A stretch of DNA of 32,559 bases from a virus: positions 1 to 32,559 of IMG/VR virus record IMGVR_UViG_3300010885_022647; one strand, 5' to 3'. The position numbers and the translations under genes were made by a program. This document shows, one piece after another, positions 1-9,187 of the stretch (the first letter of the stretch is position 1; each line of letters starts with the position of its first letter). The notes beneath the pieces are model-generated. The model was not told the DNA's origin, made no database searches, and saw only the letters and a list, made by a program, of their open reading frames with translations.

Positions 1-687
1 CAATTCTTCAAGCTTGCGGGAAGCGGCGTCGAGCCGATCATATGCCCCGTCTGGGACGTCATCTTCCAAGACCTCGACACGACCAACTTGGACAAGATCC
101 GCGTCGCGCCAAATTCCCGCTTCAATGAAATTGCGTGGTATTATCCCACCAAGGGCAATGGCGGCGAGATCAATGCCTATGTGAAGTACAACATTGCCCT
201 TGGGCAGTGGGACTACGGCACACTCTCGCGGACTGCGTGGATCAACGAAAGCGTTCTTGGGCCACCAATCGGCGCCGGAATTTTGCCCGGCGGCACAAAC
301 AATTTTATCATCCAGCACGAGACATCGACGGACGGCGTGAATGCCTCCAATGAGCCTGTCGCCCTCAACTCAAGTTTTGAAACCGGCTACTTTGCCCTGA
401 GCGACGCGGACTTTAAGATGTTCGTCGATCAGGTCTGGCCGGACATGAAGTGGGGGTATTTTGGCGGATCTCAGGGCGCCACGGTCAAAATGACTTTCTA
501 TGCGACCGACTATGCCGGGCAGACGCCTCTTTCGTATGGCCCGTTCACCCTGACGCAATCGACGACATTCGTGACGCCAAGGATGCGCGGTCGCCTTGTT
601 GCGATCAAGATTGAAAGTGAAGATATTGGGTCCTTCTGGCGCATCGGAAATATGCGCTACCGCATCCAGCAAGATGGAAAATACTGA
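1..687 (+). CDS. Head-completion / tail-junction structural protein, C-terminal part (P22 gp10-like)
   Basis: The frame is open from the first base, so this is the 3' part (228 codons) of a longer gene. An internal TTG at 88 is not a credible start. The sequence is rich in aromatic and beta-type segments, with the motif EIAWYYPTKG followed by a second element around WDYGTLSRTAWIN. Both are typical of the packaged-DNA stabilisation or head-closure proteins of short-tailed phages (P22 gp10 family), which sit below the portal and plug the tail channel. The location upstream of other virion genes agrees. The family name is from memory of the motif; the missing N-terminus prevents a length check. 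Confidence 0.65.
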   Translation, partial: QFFKLAGSGVEPIICPVWDVIFQDLDTTNLDKIRVAPNSRFNEIAWYYPTKGNGGEINAYVKYNIALGQWDYGTLSRTAWINESVLGPPIGAGILPGGTNNFIIQHETSTDGVNASNEPVALNSSFETGYFALSDADFKMFVDQVWPDMKWGYFGGSQGATVKMTFYATDYAGQTPLSYGPFTLTQSTTFVTPRMRGRLVAIKIESEDIGSFWRIGNMRYRIQQDGKY

Positions 688-1043
688 TGCCCGCATCGCT
701 TGACGACATCCTCACTACGCAGAAGAACGGCGTCGTTGCGATCAACAATCTTGCCCAAACGACGGCTCGGGGATTAGGTACGCAGACGTCTGTTACTGTT
801 ACTGCCGCCACTCTTATTTATGCTGGGACAGGATACCTCGTCAGTTTTTCAGTTATTGTTGCAGGGTCAACAGCCGGAACAATCAGCAATGCGGGGACTA
901 CTGCCACGGTATCCGCAGCCAATGCTCTTTGCGCAATCCCGGCAACTGTTGGCATCGTCAAGGTCGGGCAAATATTTTCAAAGGGCTTGGTTGTTACGCC
1001 CGGCACCGGCCAGTCCGTCAACATTACCTATTCTCCGGGGTAA
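687..1043 (+). CDS. Small hypothetical virion-region protein
   Basis: A 118-residue protein of unknown function. Its ATG overlaps the TGA of the gene before it (TGATG), so the two are probably translationally coupled. After a short N-terminal helix (about residues 1-28) the rest is rich in Thr, Ser, Ala, Val and Gly in alternating beta-like runs. It has no cysteine pattern, signal peptide or membrane segment. The composition suits a small beta-structured decoration or tail-fitting protein, but I recognise no family. The setting among structural genes is the only functional hint. Confidence 0.6.
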   Translation: MPASLDDILTTQKNGVVAINNLAQTTARGLGTQTSVTVTAATLIYAGTGYLVSFSVIVAGSTAGTISNAGTTATVSAANALCAIPATVGIVKVGQIFSKGLVVTPGTGQSVNITYSPG

Positions 1044-1046
1044 ACC

Positions 1047-1598
1047 ATGCCACTGACCAAAGGTTCCTCGCAGGCCACGATCAGCCACAACATCGCCGAG
1101 ATGGTCCACTCCGGCCACCCGCAGGCGCAGGCCGTCGCCGCCGCCCTCAACACGGCCCGCAATTCCAAGGCGGTGGGTGGCCCCATGCAGAAGTCCAAGC
1201 CGGTCACGGCGGCTTCTGGCGTCCACCTCGGCCCCATTCACAGCCCCGTCGCGGGCCGCACTGACCACTTGCCCATGCACGTCCCCTCGGGGGCCTACGT
1301 CATCCCCGCCGACATTGTGTCGTCGCTGGGCGAGGGCAACACGATGGCGGGCTTCAGGGCCGTCAAAACGATGTTCCGTGGTGCGCCCAAGGGGGCCTAC
1401 GCCGCCGGTGGCAATGTCGGAGAACCCGTTCCTATCGTCGCCGCCGGTGGAGAATATGTTCTTTCGCCCGACGAAGTGATCTGGGCGGGCGGCGGGGACA
1501 TTGACGCGGGCCACCGGGCGCTCGACAACTGGATCAAGGCCACGCGGAAGGATCTGATCAATACGCTCAAAAAGTTGCCGGGGCCACGTAAAGACTAG
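1047..1598 (+). CDS. Hypothetical virion-module protein with [10 protein letters not shown] motif
   Basis: 183 residues of unknown function, starting 3 bases after the previous stop. An N-terminal helical part (residues 1-45) is followed by a Gly/Pro-rich middle. Near residues 75-95 is a [16 protein letters not shown] stretch and near residues 125-140 a [11 protein letters not shown] stretch. Such motifs are common in uncharacterised proteins next to the tail genes of phages of alpha- and betaproteobacteria. It lies between head-closure and internal virion genes, so a morphogenesis role is likely. Its TAG stop lies in a CTAG tetranucleotide shared with the opposing HNH gene. Confidence 0.6.
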   Translation: MPLTKGSSQATISHNIAEMVHSGHPQAQAVAAALNTARNSKAVGGPMQKSKPVTAASGVHLGPIHSPVAGRTDHLPMHVPSGAYVIPADIVSSLGEGNTMAGFRAVKTMFRGAPKGAYAAGGNVGEPVPIVAAGGEYVLSPDEVIWAGGGDIDAGHRALDNWIKATRKDLINTLKKLPGPRKD

Positions 1599-2086
1599 GG
1601 ATTAAAAAAATTACCATGCAATCGTTGGGCTGCATCACAATACGCCAAATGGGCTTCTTCCATGGTGTGAAAACACCCAAGGTAGATGACTTTTTTGTTG
1701 TGGGTGATCGAAGCTTGCCAACATTTATCAGTATCTTTCATCCAAGGAAGACGGCGCACACCCTTAACCCCGTGCTTGTTGGTGCTTCTGCTATTCGCCC
1801 TGTTTTGCCCATGGGTGGCTTCACGAAGGTTCTCAAATCTGTTGTCAGATTTGTTCCTGTTGATGTGGTCAATTTGTGTGGTTGGCACATTTTTAGTAAC
1901 ATAAAACCACGCAAGCCGATGGGCAGAATAAGATTTTCCGTCAATTTCAATGTAGACGTAGCCCTTGTTTTTTTTCAAATAGCCAGCCTGCTGACCCACT
2001 TGAACCCTTGGCCTTGGCGCAGACCATTGGAAAAAACCCGTTGCTGGATCATAGGCAAGGATGGATGTAAGGTACGAATGTTTCAT
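1595..2086 (-). CDS. HNH homing endonuclease with C-terminal AP2-like DNA-binding domain
   Basis: A 163-residue free-standing homing endonuclease, encoded against the direction of the surrounding virion genes. The HNH fold covers about residues 52-100: His56 in the HRLAWFY stretch, then [19 protein letters not shown] with Asp73-His74, Asn82 and Asn86. An AP2-type DNA-binding unit follows at about 105-158 (GVKGVRRL, then [16 protein letters not shown]). Such enzymes cut a homologous site lacking the gene and spread by repair. The frame is open to 2140, but that would run into the next gene's start, so Met at 2086 is preferred; its ribosome site is weak. The segment is clearly richer in A and T than its neighbours, as expected for a late arrival. 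Confidence 0.88.
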   Translation of the reverse strand: MKHSYLTSILAYDPATGFFQWSAPRPRVQVGQQAGYLKKNKGYVYIEIDGKSYSAHRLAWFYVTKNVPTTQIDHINRNKSDNRFENLREATHGQNRANSRSTNKHGVKGVRRLPWMKDTDKCWQASITHNKKVIYLGCFHTMEEAHLAYCDAAQRLHGNFFNP

Positions 2087-2139
2087 GCGTCTATTTTGCC
2101 AGAACATGAAACGGATTGCAAGGATGAGAGGGGATCTCA

Positions 2140-2631
2140 ATGTCCGACGAACTGAAAGTGTGGGTCGGTGGACCGGACGACGTCCACGACATGATGGATC
2201 TGGCGATGGCCGCCTGCGACGAGAATGGGTTCGTGACGCCCAACCCAGTCCGCCTCCTGCACGAGATCTGGCCCGCCCTCAACCGCGACCGGGGCATCAT
2301 GGGCATCGTCGGGGTCCCCGGCGAGAAGCCGCAGGGGGCCATCCTTTTGAGGATTGGCAACATCTGGTATAGTGACCAAGACATGCTTGAGGAGCGCGCC
2401 GTCTTCATCCACCCTGACTTCAGGGCCGCAAAGGGTGGGCGCGCTAGGAAATTGTGCGAGTTTGCGAAGAAAGTGGCCGATGAGCTTAAAATGCCCCTCA
2501 CCATTGGCGTCCTGTCTAGCCAGCGCACGGCTGGCAAGGTCCGCATGTATGAGCGCATTTTTGGCCAACCGTCGGGTGCCTACTTCCTCTATGGCGTCCA
2601 AACTGGCGAGTGGAAACACGCCGCTGAATAA
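2140..2631 (+). CDS. GNAT-family N-acetyltransferase-like protein
   Basis: 163 residues with the outline of a GNAT fold: a mixed N-terminal half, a central strand (GAILLRIGNIWYSD), then ERAVFIHPDFRAAKGGRARKL. In that stretch the R-x-x-x-G-G-R-A series resembles the acetyl-CoA pyrophosphate-binding loop, and it is followed by a long helix and a GVLSS strand. GNAT-like enzymes are frequent in the virion modules of short-tailed phages; substrates are mostly unknown. A GAGAGGGG ribosome site precedes the ATG. It could modify a virion or host protein, which is inference. The alternative is a GNAT-fold structural protein without activity. Confidence 0.65.
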   Translation: MSDELKVWVGGPDDVHDMMDLAMAACDENGFVTPNPVRLLHEIWPALNRDRGIMGIVGVPGEKPQGAILLRIGNIWYSDQDMLEERAVFIHPDFRAAKGGRARKLCEFAKKVADELKMPLTIGVLSSQRTAGKVRMYERIFGQPSGAYFLYGVQTGEWKHAAE

Positions 2632-2645
2632 AGTCGAGGTATAAT

Positions 2646-5600
2646 ATGGGCGGCGGCGGCGGAAAAACTCAGCAGACCACACAACAAACGCAGATCCCGC
2701 CCGAGGTTATGGCGAGGTACAACTCTGTCAACGCTCAGGCGCAAACAGTCGCCAATACGCCGTTTCAAAATTACAGCTCGAACCCCAACGCCTTCGTGGC
2801 GCCGCTGACGGCCACGCAACAGGCGGGCATCCAGAACACCAACGAAATGGCCGGGGGCGCGCAGCCCTACTTTCAGGGCGCCGCCGCGCTGACCGGCATG
2901 GGGGCGCAGAATGTCAACCCCACCGACCTCAACGTCGGGCAATACTACAACCCATTCACGCAGGCCGTCGCCGCCCCGACCCTTCAGGCGCTGCAACAGC
3001 AACAGGCCACGGAACGCTCCGGCCTGATGAACCCCAACTCAATGCGCTCCTATGGCGGCGACCGCTCGGGCATCGTGGCGGCCAATTTGGCCCGCCAACA
3101 GGCGCTCGGCACGTCGCAGGCGATGGCCCCAATCTACCAACAGGCCTACAATCAGGCCCTCCAGACGGCCATTGGGCAGCAAGGCGTGGGCCTGAGTGCC
3201 GAACAGGCCAACGCGCAGCGAATGCTGGCGGCTGGCGCGCAGCTCGGCAACCTCGGCACGGGCGCTCAGGCGGCTGGCCTCGCCGGTGCGCAGGCCCAGA
3301 TGGGCGCTGGCACGATGGAGCAACAGACCCAACAGGCGGGCTTGCAGGCCCTCTACAATCAATTCCAGCAGGCGCGGGCCTACCCGATCCAGATGGCGCA
3401 GATGCTCGCCGGGGTCGCGGAGGGCACCGGCTCCCTGTCCGGCCAGACCACGACGGGCACGTCGCCCGCCGGGTTCTTCTCGGACGAGCGCCTCAAGGAA
3501 AACATCAAGAAGGTCGGCGAGACCAACGACGGACAGCCGATCTACCGCTACAACTACAAGGGCGACCCGCGCACCCAGATCGGCCTCTTGGCGCAGGACG
3601 TCGAGAAGCACCACCCCGAGGCTGTTGGCCTCGCGGGCGGCTATAAGACCGTGGACTACAAGAAGGCCACGCAGGACGCCATCCACAAGGACGGCGGTGG
3701 CCCCGTGGAGGGGACGCTCCCCGCTGGCAATGACAAGTGGGACATTGCGGGCCCGACCGCCAAGCGCAGCGCGCTGCCCCTGAACCTTCAGGGCCTCGGC
3801 GCCGTCCACAAGTTCGCCGGGTCCGAGGGCCTGCCGATCATGGCCCACGCCTACGACGTGTCGGACATGCTCTCCCCCAAGTCCAAGGGCCTGTCACTTG
3901 GGGCCTTGGAGAGCATGCGCGCCGAGCGCGCCAGCCTCCCGGGCAATGCGCCCGGCGGCAACCCAGAGTATGAGAACTGGCGCATGGCCGATCTGGACAA
4001 GCAGATTGCCGCCGCCGGTAATGAGCCAGTCCTCAACGCCACCCCTTATACTTCTCAGGGCGGCCTCGTCGGCCCGCAGGGCGGCAACGACTTCAGTCGT
4101 GGCGGCTACGCCTACGGCGGCGCCCCCGACATGGCGGCGATCCTCGCCGCGATCCAACAGGGCGCCGCGCCCTATGGCGGTCAGGGCAAACCTCCCACCA
4201 GCGCCTACGGCGTCCAGCTCCAGCCCGCCGGTCAATATGCGTTGCCCAAGCAGCCCGACGTCCTCGGCAAGCAACAGCCCTCTGGCCTTGCGCAAGCGGC
4301 TGCGGCGGCGAGGACCGGGACTGACCTTGCTGGCGCCGCCAAATCTGCTCTTGACGCCCGTCCCAATTTTCTTCGCTCTGATGCTGATGTTGCCGCCCGC
4401 GACAAGGCCGAGGCGCTTCAGAAGTGGGAACAGGATCAAAAGATAAAAGAGGCCATGGATAAGGGCTTTGACCCTGAAAAATATCGCGCCTCTGGCGGCC
4501 TGATCCGTCCCCATTACGCTGGGGACGAGGGCAGCTACGTCTCTCCCGACGACGACCCGCTCGCCAAGGCCGCCCTGCAAGAGCAGAAGCACTACTCCCT
4601 GCCCGCCCCCGGCAAGGCCCCCGAGGGCGCTCCTTCCGGCCTCTCGCAGGTCAAGGATCTCGCCTCGACCGGGCTCGCGCTGAAGGGCGCCGCGACGGCG
4701 CTTCCCGAGGCAGCAAGTGCCGTTGGGTCGGGCCTTAGCGGGCTTGCTGGCTTTCTTGGAGAGCTTGGCCCCGCAGCCATTCTGCTTTCTACCGGCGGCG
4801 TGGCCGGTGGGCGCCACGGCTATCAATCGGCTGGCCTTGTCCGTGCCGTTGAGGGTGCGCCCGGCCTTGGGGTTGTCCCCGAGGACACCGGCTCCGGCAG
4901 TGACATCTCTCCCGAGATGTTGGCGAAGTACGAGCGCCAGTCGCCTGAAGACGTCGAGGCCGTCATCCAGAGGTTTCTGCCCAAGAACACAATGGCGGAG
5001 AGCGGCGGCCGAAATGTTCCTAACGAAGCCGGTGCAAGCACTGCATTTGGACCCGGTCAATTCACCAAGGGAACTTGGGCCGATGTCATCAAGCGCCACG
5101 CTGACCTAAAGGATCTAACCGAGGCCGACCGCTTCAATCCTGAGGCGCAGGCGCGAGCCATGCCTTATCATGCCCGCTATTTGGCAGAGCGCCTTCAAGC
5201 CGCAGAGCAGCCGGTAAATGAGGGCAATCTCCGGCTGGGTTGGGCTCTTGGCCATGCTGGCGGCCCCGCGTTTGCCAAAGCCGCGCGCGACAACCCGGAC
5301 GCCCCTGCATACACGGTCGCCGATCCCGCAGCCGTCAAGGCGAACCCGACTTGGTTCTTTGACGACAAGGGCAACCCCCGTACTGTCTTGGAGGCGCAGA
5401 GCCACCTTGTGTCGCAGTTGGACAGGAAGCCGGGCGTGGCCTCGGGCAAACCGTCCCAATCTTCGGGGCTGGCTGGTGGAAGCGCCGCAAACGCTGCGCG
5501 CTCGCCGTTTCAGGCTTTGTTCTCCGGCGCACTGCCCGACATGAGCCCCTCCACCAAGGCCGCCCTGACCTCCGAGAACCTCTGGGTTCCCGCGCTGGCT

Positions 5601-6932
5601 GGCATTGGCTCGATGCTGGCCTCGCAGCGCCCCACGCTCGGCGGCGCACTTGGTGAGGGACTTGTGGGCGGTACAAGCGCCTACACCAATCTGCAAAAAC
5701 AGCAGGCCGACATCGAAAAGAAGAACTGGGAGAATGAGCAAATCCGTGCTGGTATCGTCACGGCCAGCTTCACAACGGATAGTCAAGGCCGTCAAATCGT
5801 TCGGTATCTCAAGCCGGATGGAACCTACGGCATCATGCCTGCGTCTGAGTACAGGCTACTTAAAGATAAGCCGCGCCTTGACCCCGGTTCGCAACGCCAG
5901 TTCGAGGAATGGGAAAGCACCCAACCGGAAATTGCGAAACAACCTGCCGGTGGTCCTGCCGCTGGCGGAACATCTGGCACCGGCGCTGGTGCTGGCGCTC
6001 CTCTTCCCGGCGGCGCGACGCCTCCTGCGCCCGGTGGGACGCCCCCTGCACCCAATCCCCCCGCTCCCGGCGGCGCGGCCTCAACTCCGCCGCAAGAAGA
6101 GGCTGTGCCCGCGCCTGCAATTAATGTTTCAGATGAGCTGAAAAGAAAGGCCGTCGAAAAAGCGCGGCAACTTTACGACGCCGAAGCTTCGGCGACGAAC
6201 GCCTACCCGGACGTGACCAAGGCCGCCGTAGAGGGCGCCAGTCAGGCCCAGAACCAGCGCCAGCCACTTCTGTCGCTTGCCAATGACCTTGCGGCGCAGC
6301 CGCGTGGGGCGAACGCTCTTACGCCCGGAAAGGTGCAAGAGATCGCGCAGCCAGTCATGGCCGTCGCCAACAACTTGGCCACAATGTTTGGCGTTCGGGC
6401 CCCTGCTTTTGAGGGCGATCTCAGCAATACGGAAAGCATCAAAAAGAACATCAAGCTTCTTGCGAAAGAGGCGCAGGGCAATGCCATTGCGCATGCTGCG
6501 TTTGTGGACATGGAGCAGGCCATTCCCACAAATCTGAACAGCCCCGATGCTCAGGCCAAAATGATTGCGGACATTTTGGCGATTAACCAGCGCGTCATTG
6601 ATCGTGGAAAGTTCCACGGCATGCTCAGAGAGGCGGCGGCTGGCCCTGACGGAATGTTCATTGGCAAGGCGCCGCATGCGGCCTCTGCGCTTGACCCCGA
6701 TGCCCAGTTCAATCTTGTCCGGTCCCCTGCGGCTTACAACGCGGAAAAGACGGCGCTCATTAAGGCCTTTAAGGAGGGGCCTCCCGGTATGGAAAATGCT
6801 GCCGGACGTCCAATGTCGTGGTATGAATTTATCCACGAACACGGTTCCAAATTAACTCAAAAGCAAAAAAATGATGTGGCCAAGCGGCTCGGCTCGCCCA
6901 ACATCATGCGCTACTTTGGCCTTGGAGAGTAA
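2646..6932 (+). CDS. Giant internal virion protein with embedded S74-type chaperone motif and lysozyme-like domain
   Basis: 1428 residues. The N-terminal 270 are Gln/Ala-rich and begin with a Gly-rich leader. Residues 277-345 resemble the intramolecular chaperone (peptidase S74) of tail spikes: F-F-Ser279-DERLKENIKK, then IGLLAQDVEKHHPEAVG and KTVDYKKA. Ser279 is where S74 domains normally self-cleave. Residues 775-890 look like a lysozyme/transglycosylase fold, with Glu785 in MAESGG as candidate catalytic acid and GPGQF at 802-806. A Pro/Gly-rich linker lies near 1100-1158, before a helical C-terminus. The likely role is an ejected internal protein that opens peptidoglycan during DNA entry. 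An S74 unit is usually C-terminal; here it is internal. The ATG follows a GAGGTATAAT ribosome region. Confidence 0.8.
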   Translation: MGGGGGKTQQTTQQTQIPPEVMARYNSVNAQAQTVANTPFQNYSSNPNAFVAPLTATQQAGIQNTNEMAGGAQPYFQGAAALTGMGAQNVNPTDLNVGQYYNPFTQAVAAPTLQALQQQQATERSGLMNPNSMRSYGGDRSGIVAANLARQQALGTSQAMAPIYQQAYNQALQTAIGQQGVGLSAEQANAQRMLAAGAQLGNLGTGAQAAGLAGAQAQMGAGTMEQQTQQAGLQALYNQFQQARAYPIQMAQMLAGVAEGTGSLSGQTTTGTSPAGFFSDERLKENIKKVGETNDGQPIYRYNYKGDPRTQIGLLAQDVEKHHPEAVGLAGGYKTVDYKKATQDAIHKDGGGPVEGTLPAGNDKWDIAGPTAKRSALPLNLQGLGAVHKFAGSEGLPIMAHAYDVSDMLSPKSKGLSLGALESMRAERASLPGNAPGGNPEYENWRMADLDKQIAAAGNEPVLNATPYTSQGGLVGPQGGNDFSRGGYAYGGAPDMAAILAAIQQGAAPYGGQGKPPTSAYGVQLQPAGQYALPKQPDVLGKQQPSGLAQAAAAARTGTDLAGAAKSALDARPNFLRSDADVAARDKAEALQKWEQDQKIKEAMDKGFDPEKYRASGGLIRPHYAGDEGSYVSPDDDPLAKAALQEQKHYSLPAPGKAPEGAPSGLSQVKDLASTGLALKGAATALPEAASAVGSGLSGLAGFLGELGPAAILLSTGGVAGGRHGYQSAGLVRAVEGAPGLGVVPEDTGSGSDISPEMLAKYERQSPEDVEAVIQRFLPKNTMAESGGRNVPNEAGASTAFGPGQFTKGTWADVIKRHADLKDLTEADRFNPEAQARAMPYHARYLAERLQAAEQPVNEGNLRLGWALGHAGGPAFAKAARDNPDAPAYTVADPAAVKANPTWFFDDKGNPRTVLEAQSHLVSQLDRKPGVASGKPSQSSGLAGGSAANAARSPFQALFSGALPDMSPSTKAALTSENLWVPALAGIGSMLASQRPTLGGALGEGLVGGTSAYTNLQKQQADIEKKNWENEQIRAGIVTASFTTDSQGRQIVRYLKPDGTYGIMPASEYRLLKDKPRLDPGSQRQFEEWESTQPEIAKQPAGGPAAGGTSGTGAGAGAPLPGGATPPAPGGTPPAPNPPAPGGAASTPPQEEAVPAPAINVSDELKRKAVEKARQLYDAEASATNAYPDVTKAAVEGASQAQNQRQPLLSLANDLAAQPRGANALTPGKVQEIAQPVMAVANNLATMFGVRAPAFEGDLSNTESIKKNIKLLAKEAQGNAIAHAAFVDMEQAIPTNLNSPDAQAKMIADILAINQRVIDRGKFHGMLREAAAGPDGMFIGKAPHAASALDPDAQFNLVRSPAAYNAEKTALIKAFKEGPPGMENAAGRPMSWYEFIHEHGSKLTQKQKNDVAKRLGSPNIMRYFGLGE

Positions 6933-6933
6933 G

Positions 6934-9177
6934 ATGGCGGAGTTTGATCTTTCAAGTTCCCGGCCTATTGTTCCTGCCACTGAAGAACGGCCAAACATTC
7001 CTTCTTCATTCGGAGAGGGCTTGGATCTATCAACTTCCGTTCCGATCAAGGTCGAGGAAACGCCACCCGAAAAACAGACCCGCTGGGGTGAGGCCACCAA
7101 GTCTGGCCTCATGCGCATGGGCTCAGGGATCGTTGGTGGCCAAGGCGACATTGAGCAGCTCGTAACGCAGGCGCCCGTACTCGGGCATCAGGCGTATGCC
7201 TTTGCCCGCGAAAAGCTTGGCGTTCCCCTCTCACCAGAAGACCGCGCCGCCCAAGAGGCGTACTGGAAGGGCGTATCTGGGCGGCTTGAGGAGCGCAGGC
7301 AAAAGGGCCCATTCGCTGGGATACCCGGGGGCGAGCAGCTCTATGTCCCGGCCGTAACTTCCGAAGAGATCAACAAGGCCGTCAATCCTGCCGCTGAAAA
7401 AGCGTTTGGGGTTGGCCCTGAAATGAAGACCCGCACCCCGCAGGAGGCCATTGTTCAGGGTGGTCTTGGCTCGGCTGGCCTGAACATTCTGGGCCCCGTC
7501 AAAGGCGCTGCGAAGCGGTTGGCGACGGGCGTCATCGGTGGCGGGACATCTGAAGCCGCAGGTGAGGCCACGCATGGCACCTCGTGGGAGATCCCTGCGC
7601 GCCTTGCTGGCATGGTCGCGGGCAGCAAGGCCGCGCAGCCGGTTCTTGGCGCGGCGGAGACGGTCGCGAAGTCCGTTACGCCCTTGGGGGCCCAAGAGAG
7701 GCTTGCGGGCGTCCTTAGTGACCCGCTCGCCGAGTCATCTGCCGCCGCTCGGCGCATGGCGCAGTCCGGCGATATAAAAGATGTCGCCGCCGGGTTCCCC
7801 GCCCGCATGCGCGGCTTCGTCCAAAACGTCACCGGCGTTGACGCCAAGGGGCCCGCCTTTCAAGCCCGCTTGGAGGAGCTTGGGAAGGCCGAGCGCCAGC
7901 GCGTTTATGACGCCGCCCGGGCAACCCCCGCAGCTCAGGCCATTGACGATGCGCCCTTCGCCGCCCTTCGCGAGCGCCCCATTTTTCAGGAGGCCGAAGA
8001 GGCCGCAAAGAAAAATGCCGCCAATTTGCCGGACTGGGATCTGCGGGCCCCACAGAACGTCAAGGGAACGCCTCGTCAGGAAGCCCGTTGGGAGCAGACG
8101 GAGCGCGGGTTCCGTGAAGTCCCAGAAGTTGCGGAGGTGCCCGATAGGGTTTTGCCGGGCAACCTTCAGCACTACGACGAAACCAAAAAGCAGCTCGACT
8201 CCATCATTGAGCAGGCCAAGCGCACTGGCGACCAGCCGCGCCTGTCAGCCGCTATGGACGCCAAGAAAGAAATGCTCGACATCCTTGATCCGCTCATCCC
8301 GGAGTACAAGGCCGCGCGCGGCATCGCCAGCGACACCTTTAAGGCGGCTGATGCGCCCCAAGCTGGCGCAAGGTTCCTGACGACTTACGACATGTACGAC
8401 AAGGACGAGTTCACCAAGGCCTTCAAGTCGTATACGCCGGGCCAGCAGCAAGCGTTTGAAGTTGGATTGCTGGGGCAGTTGGAGGAGGACATTGTCAAAA
8501 ACCCCCAACTGATTTCGCAGCGGTTCATCAAGAACCCTGACCTGATGGAAAAACTTTCGCTGGTGTTTGGCCACGAAACGGCTCAGGCCATTCGGGGGAA
8601 GGCCCTGTCCGAGAACCTCCTGCAACAGGCCAACAAGATCCGTGCGGACATAACAAAGGCAGAGCAGACAAAGGCCGTAACAAGTTCGGCCCTTGGAAAA
8701 AGTGTAGCTACAGGCACCGGCCTATTGGGCCTCCCCGCCCTTTACGAAAACCTTCCGATGGTCGCTAATTTCCTGACCGCTCACGGGGTCCCGCAGACGG
8801 CTCAAATCTTGAGCGCCGCTGGCGCTGCGGCGGTCGGAAGTGGTGCATACGCCATGAACAAGGTCGAGCAGCGCATCGCCAACCAGATGGTCGCCCTCGC
8901 CAAGAAAAATGACGTCGCGTCCTTCACCAAGATCGCCAACATGATGGACGACTACCCGGGCGTCTACAACAAGGTCTTGGGCCCGCTGATGGTAATCAGT
9001 GAGGAGGCGAAGAAGCAGGCCGGTGAGCGCCCCGCCCGCGCCACTGGCGGCGCCGTCAACCTCATGGCATTGTCCAAGGCGGCGAAGAAACAAGTCACGC
9101 AGAGCACAGAGGGCCTCCTAAACGAGAGCGACGACACCGTCGCCCGCGCATTGGAAGTCGCCAACAAGCACATTTGA
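6934..9177 (+). CDS. Large internal virion / ejection-type protein
   Basis: 747 residues. The frame is open from 6871, but the ATG at 6934 lies one base after the previous stop, behind GGAGAG, and is the better start. Most of the sequence is predicted helical and rich in Ala, Glu and Lys. There is a Gly/Ala hydrophobic stretch (about residues 160-240) and a second around 610-665 that could insert in membrane. The C-terminus (ATGGAVNLMALSKAAKK, then ALEVANKHI) resembles the ends of uncharacterised proteins that follow the giant virion protein in related prophages. I infer a second ejected core protein; no enzyme motif is visible. Confidence 0.6.
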   Translation: MAEFDLSSSRPIVPATEERPNIPSSFGEGLDLSTSVPIKVEETPPEKQTRWGEATKSGLMRMGSGIVGGQGDIEQLVTQAPVLGHQAYAFAREKLGVPLSPEDRAAQEAYWKGVSGRLEERRQKGPFAGIPGGEQLYVPAVTSEEINKAVNPAAEKAFGVGPEMKTRTPQEAIVQGGLGSAGLNILGPVKGAAKRLATGVIGGGTSEAAGEATHGTSWEIPARLAGMVAGSKAAQPVLGAAETVAKSVTPLGAQERLAGVLSDPLAESSAAARRMAQSGDIKDVAAGFPARMRGFVQNVTGVDAKGPAFQARLEELGKAERQRVYDAARATPAAQAIDDAPFAALRERPIFQEAEEAAKKNAANLPDWDLRAPQNVKGTPRQEARWEQTERGFREVPEVAEVPDRVLPGNLQHYDETKKQLDSIIEQAKRTGDQPRLSAAMDAKKEMLDILDPLIPEYKAARGIASDTFKAADAPQAGARFLTTYDMYDKDEFTKAFKSYTPGQQQAFEVGLLGQLEEDIVKNPQLISQRFIKNPDLMEKLSLVFGHETAQAIRGKALSENLLQQANKIRADITKAEQTKAVTSSALGKSVATGTGLLGLPALYENLPMVANFLTAHGVPQTAQILSAAGAAAVGSGAYAMNKVEQRIANQMVALAKKNDVASFTKIANMMDDYPGVYNKVLGPLMVISEEAKKQAGERPARATGGAVNLMALSKAAKKQVTQSTEGLLNESDDTVARALEVANKHI

Positions 9178-9187
9178 GGAGCCCCTG

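Noticed and set aside
3894-5099. 401-codon open frame opposite the giant virion protein
   Set aside because: No plausible start signal or motif, and the plus strand has S74 and lysozyme motifs across the neighbourhood.
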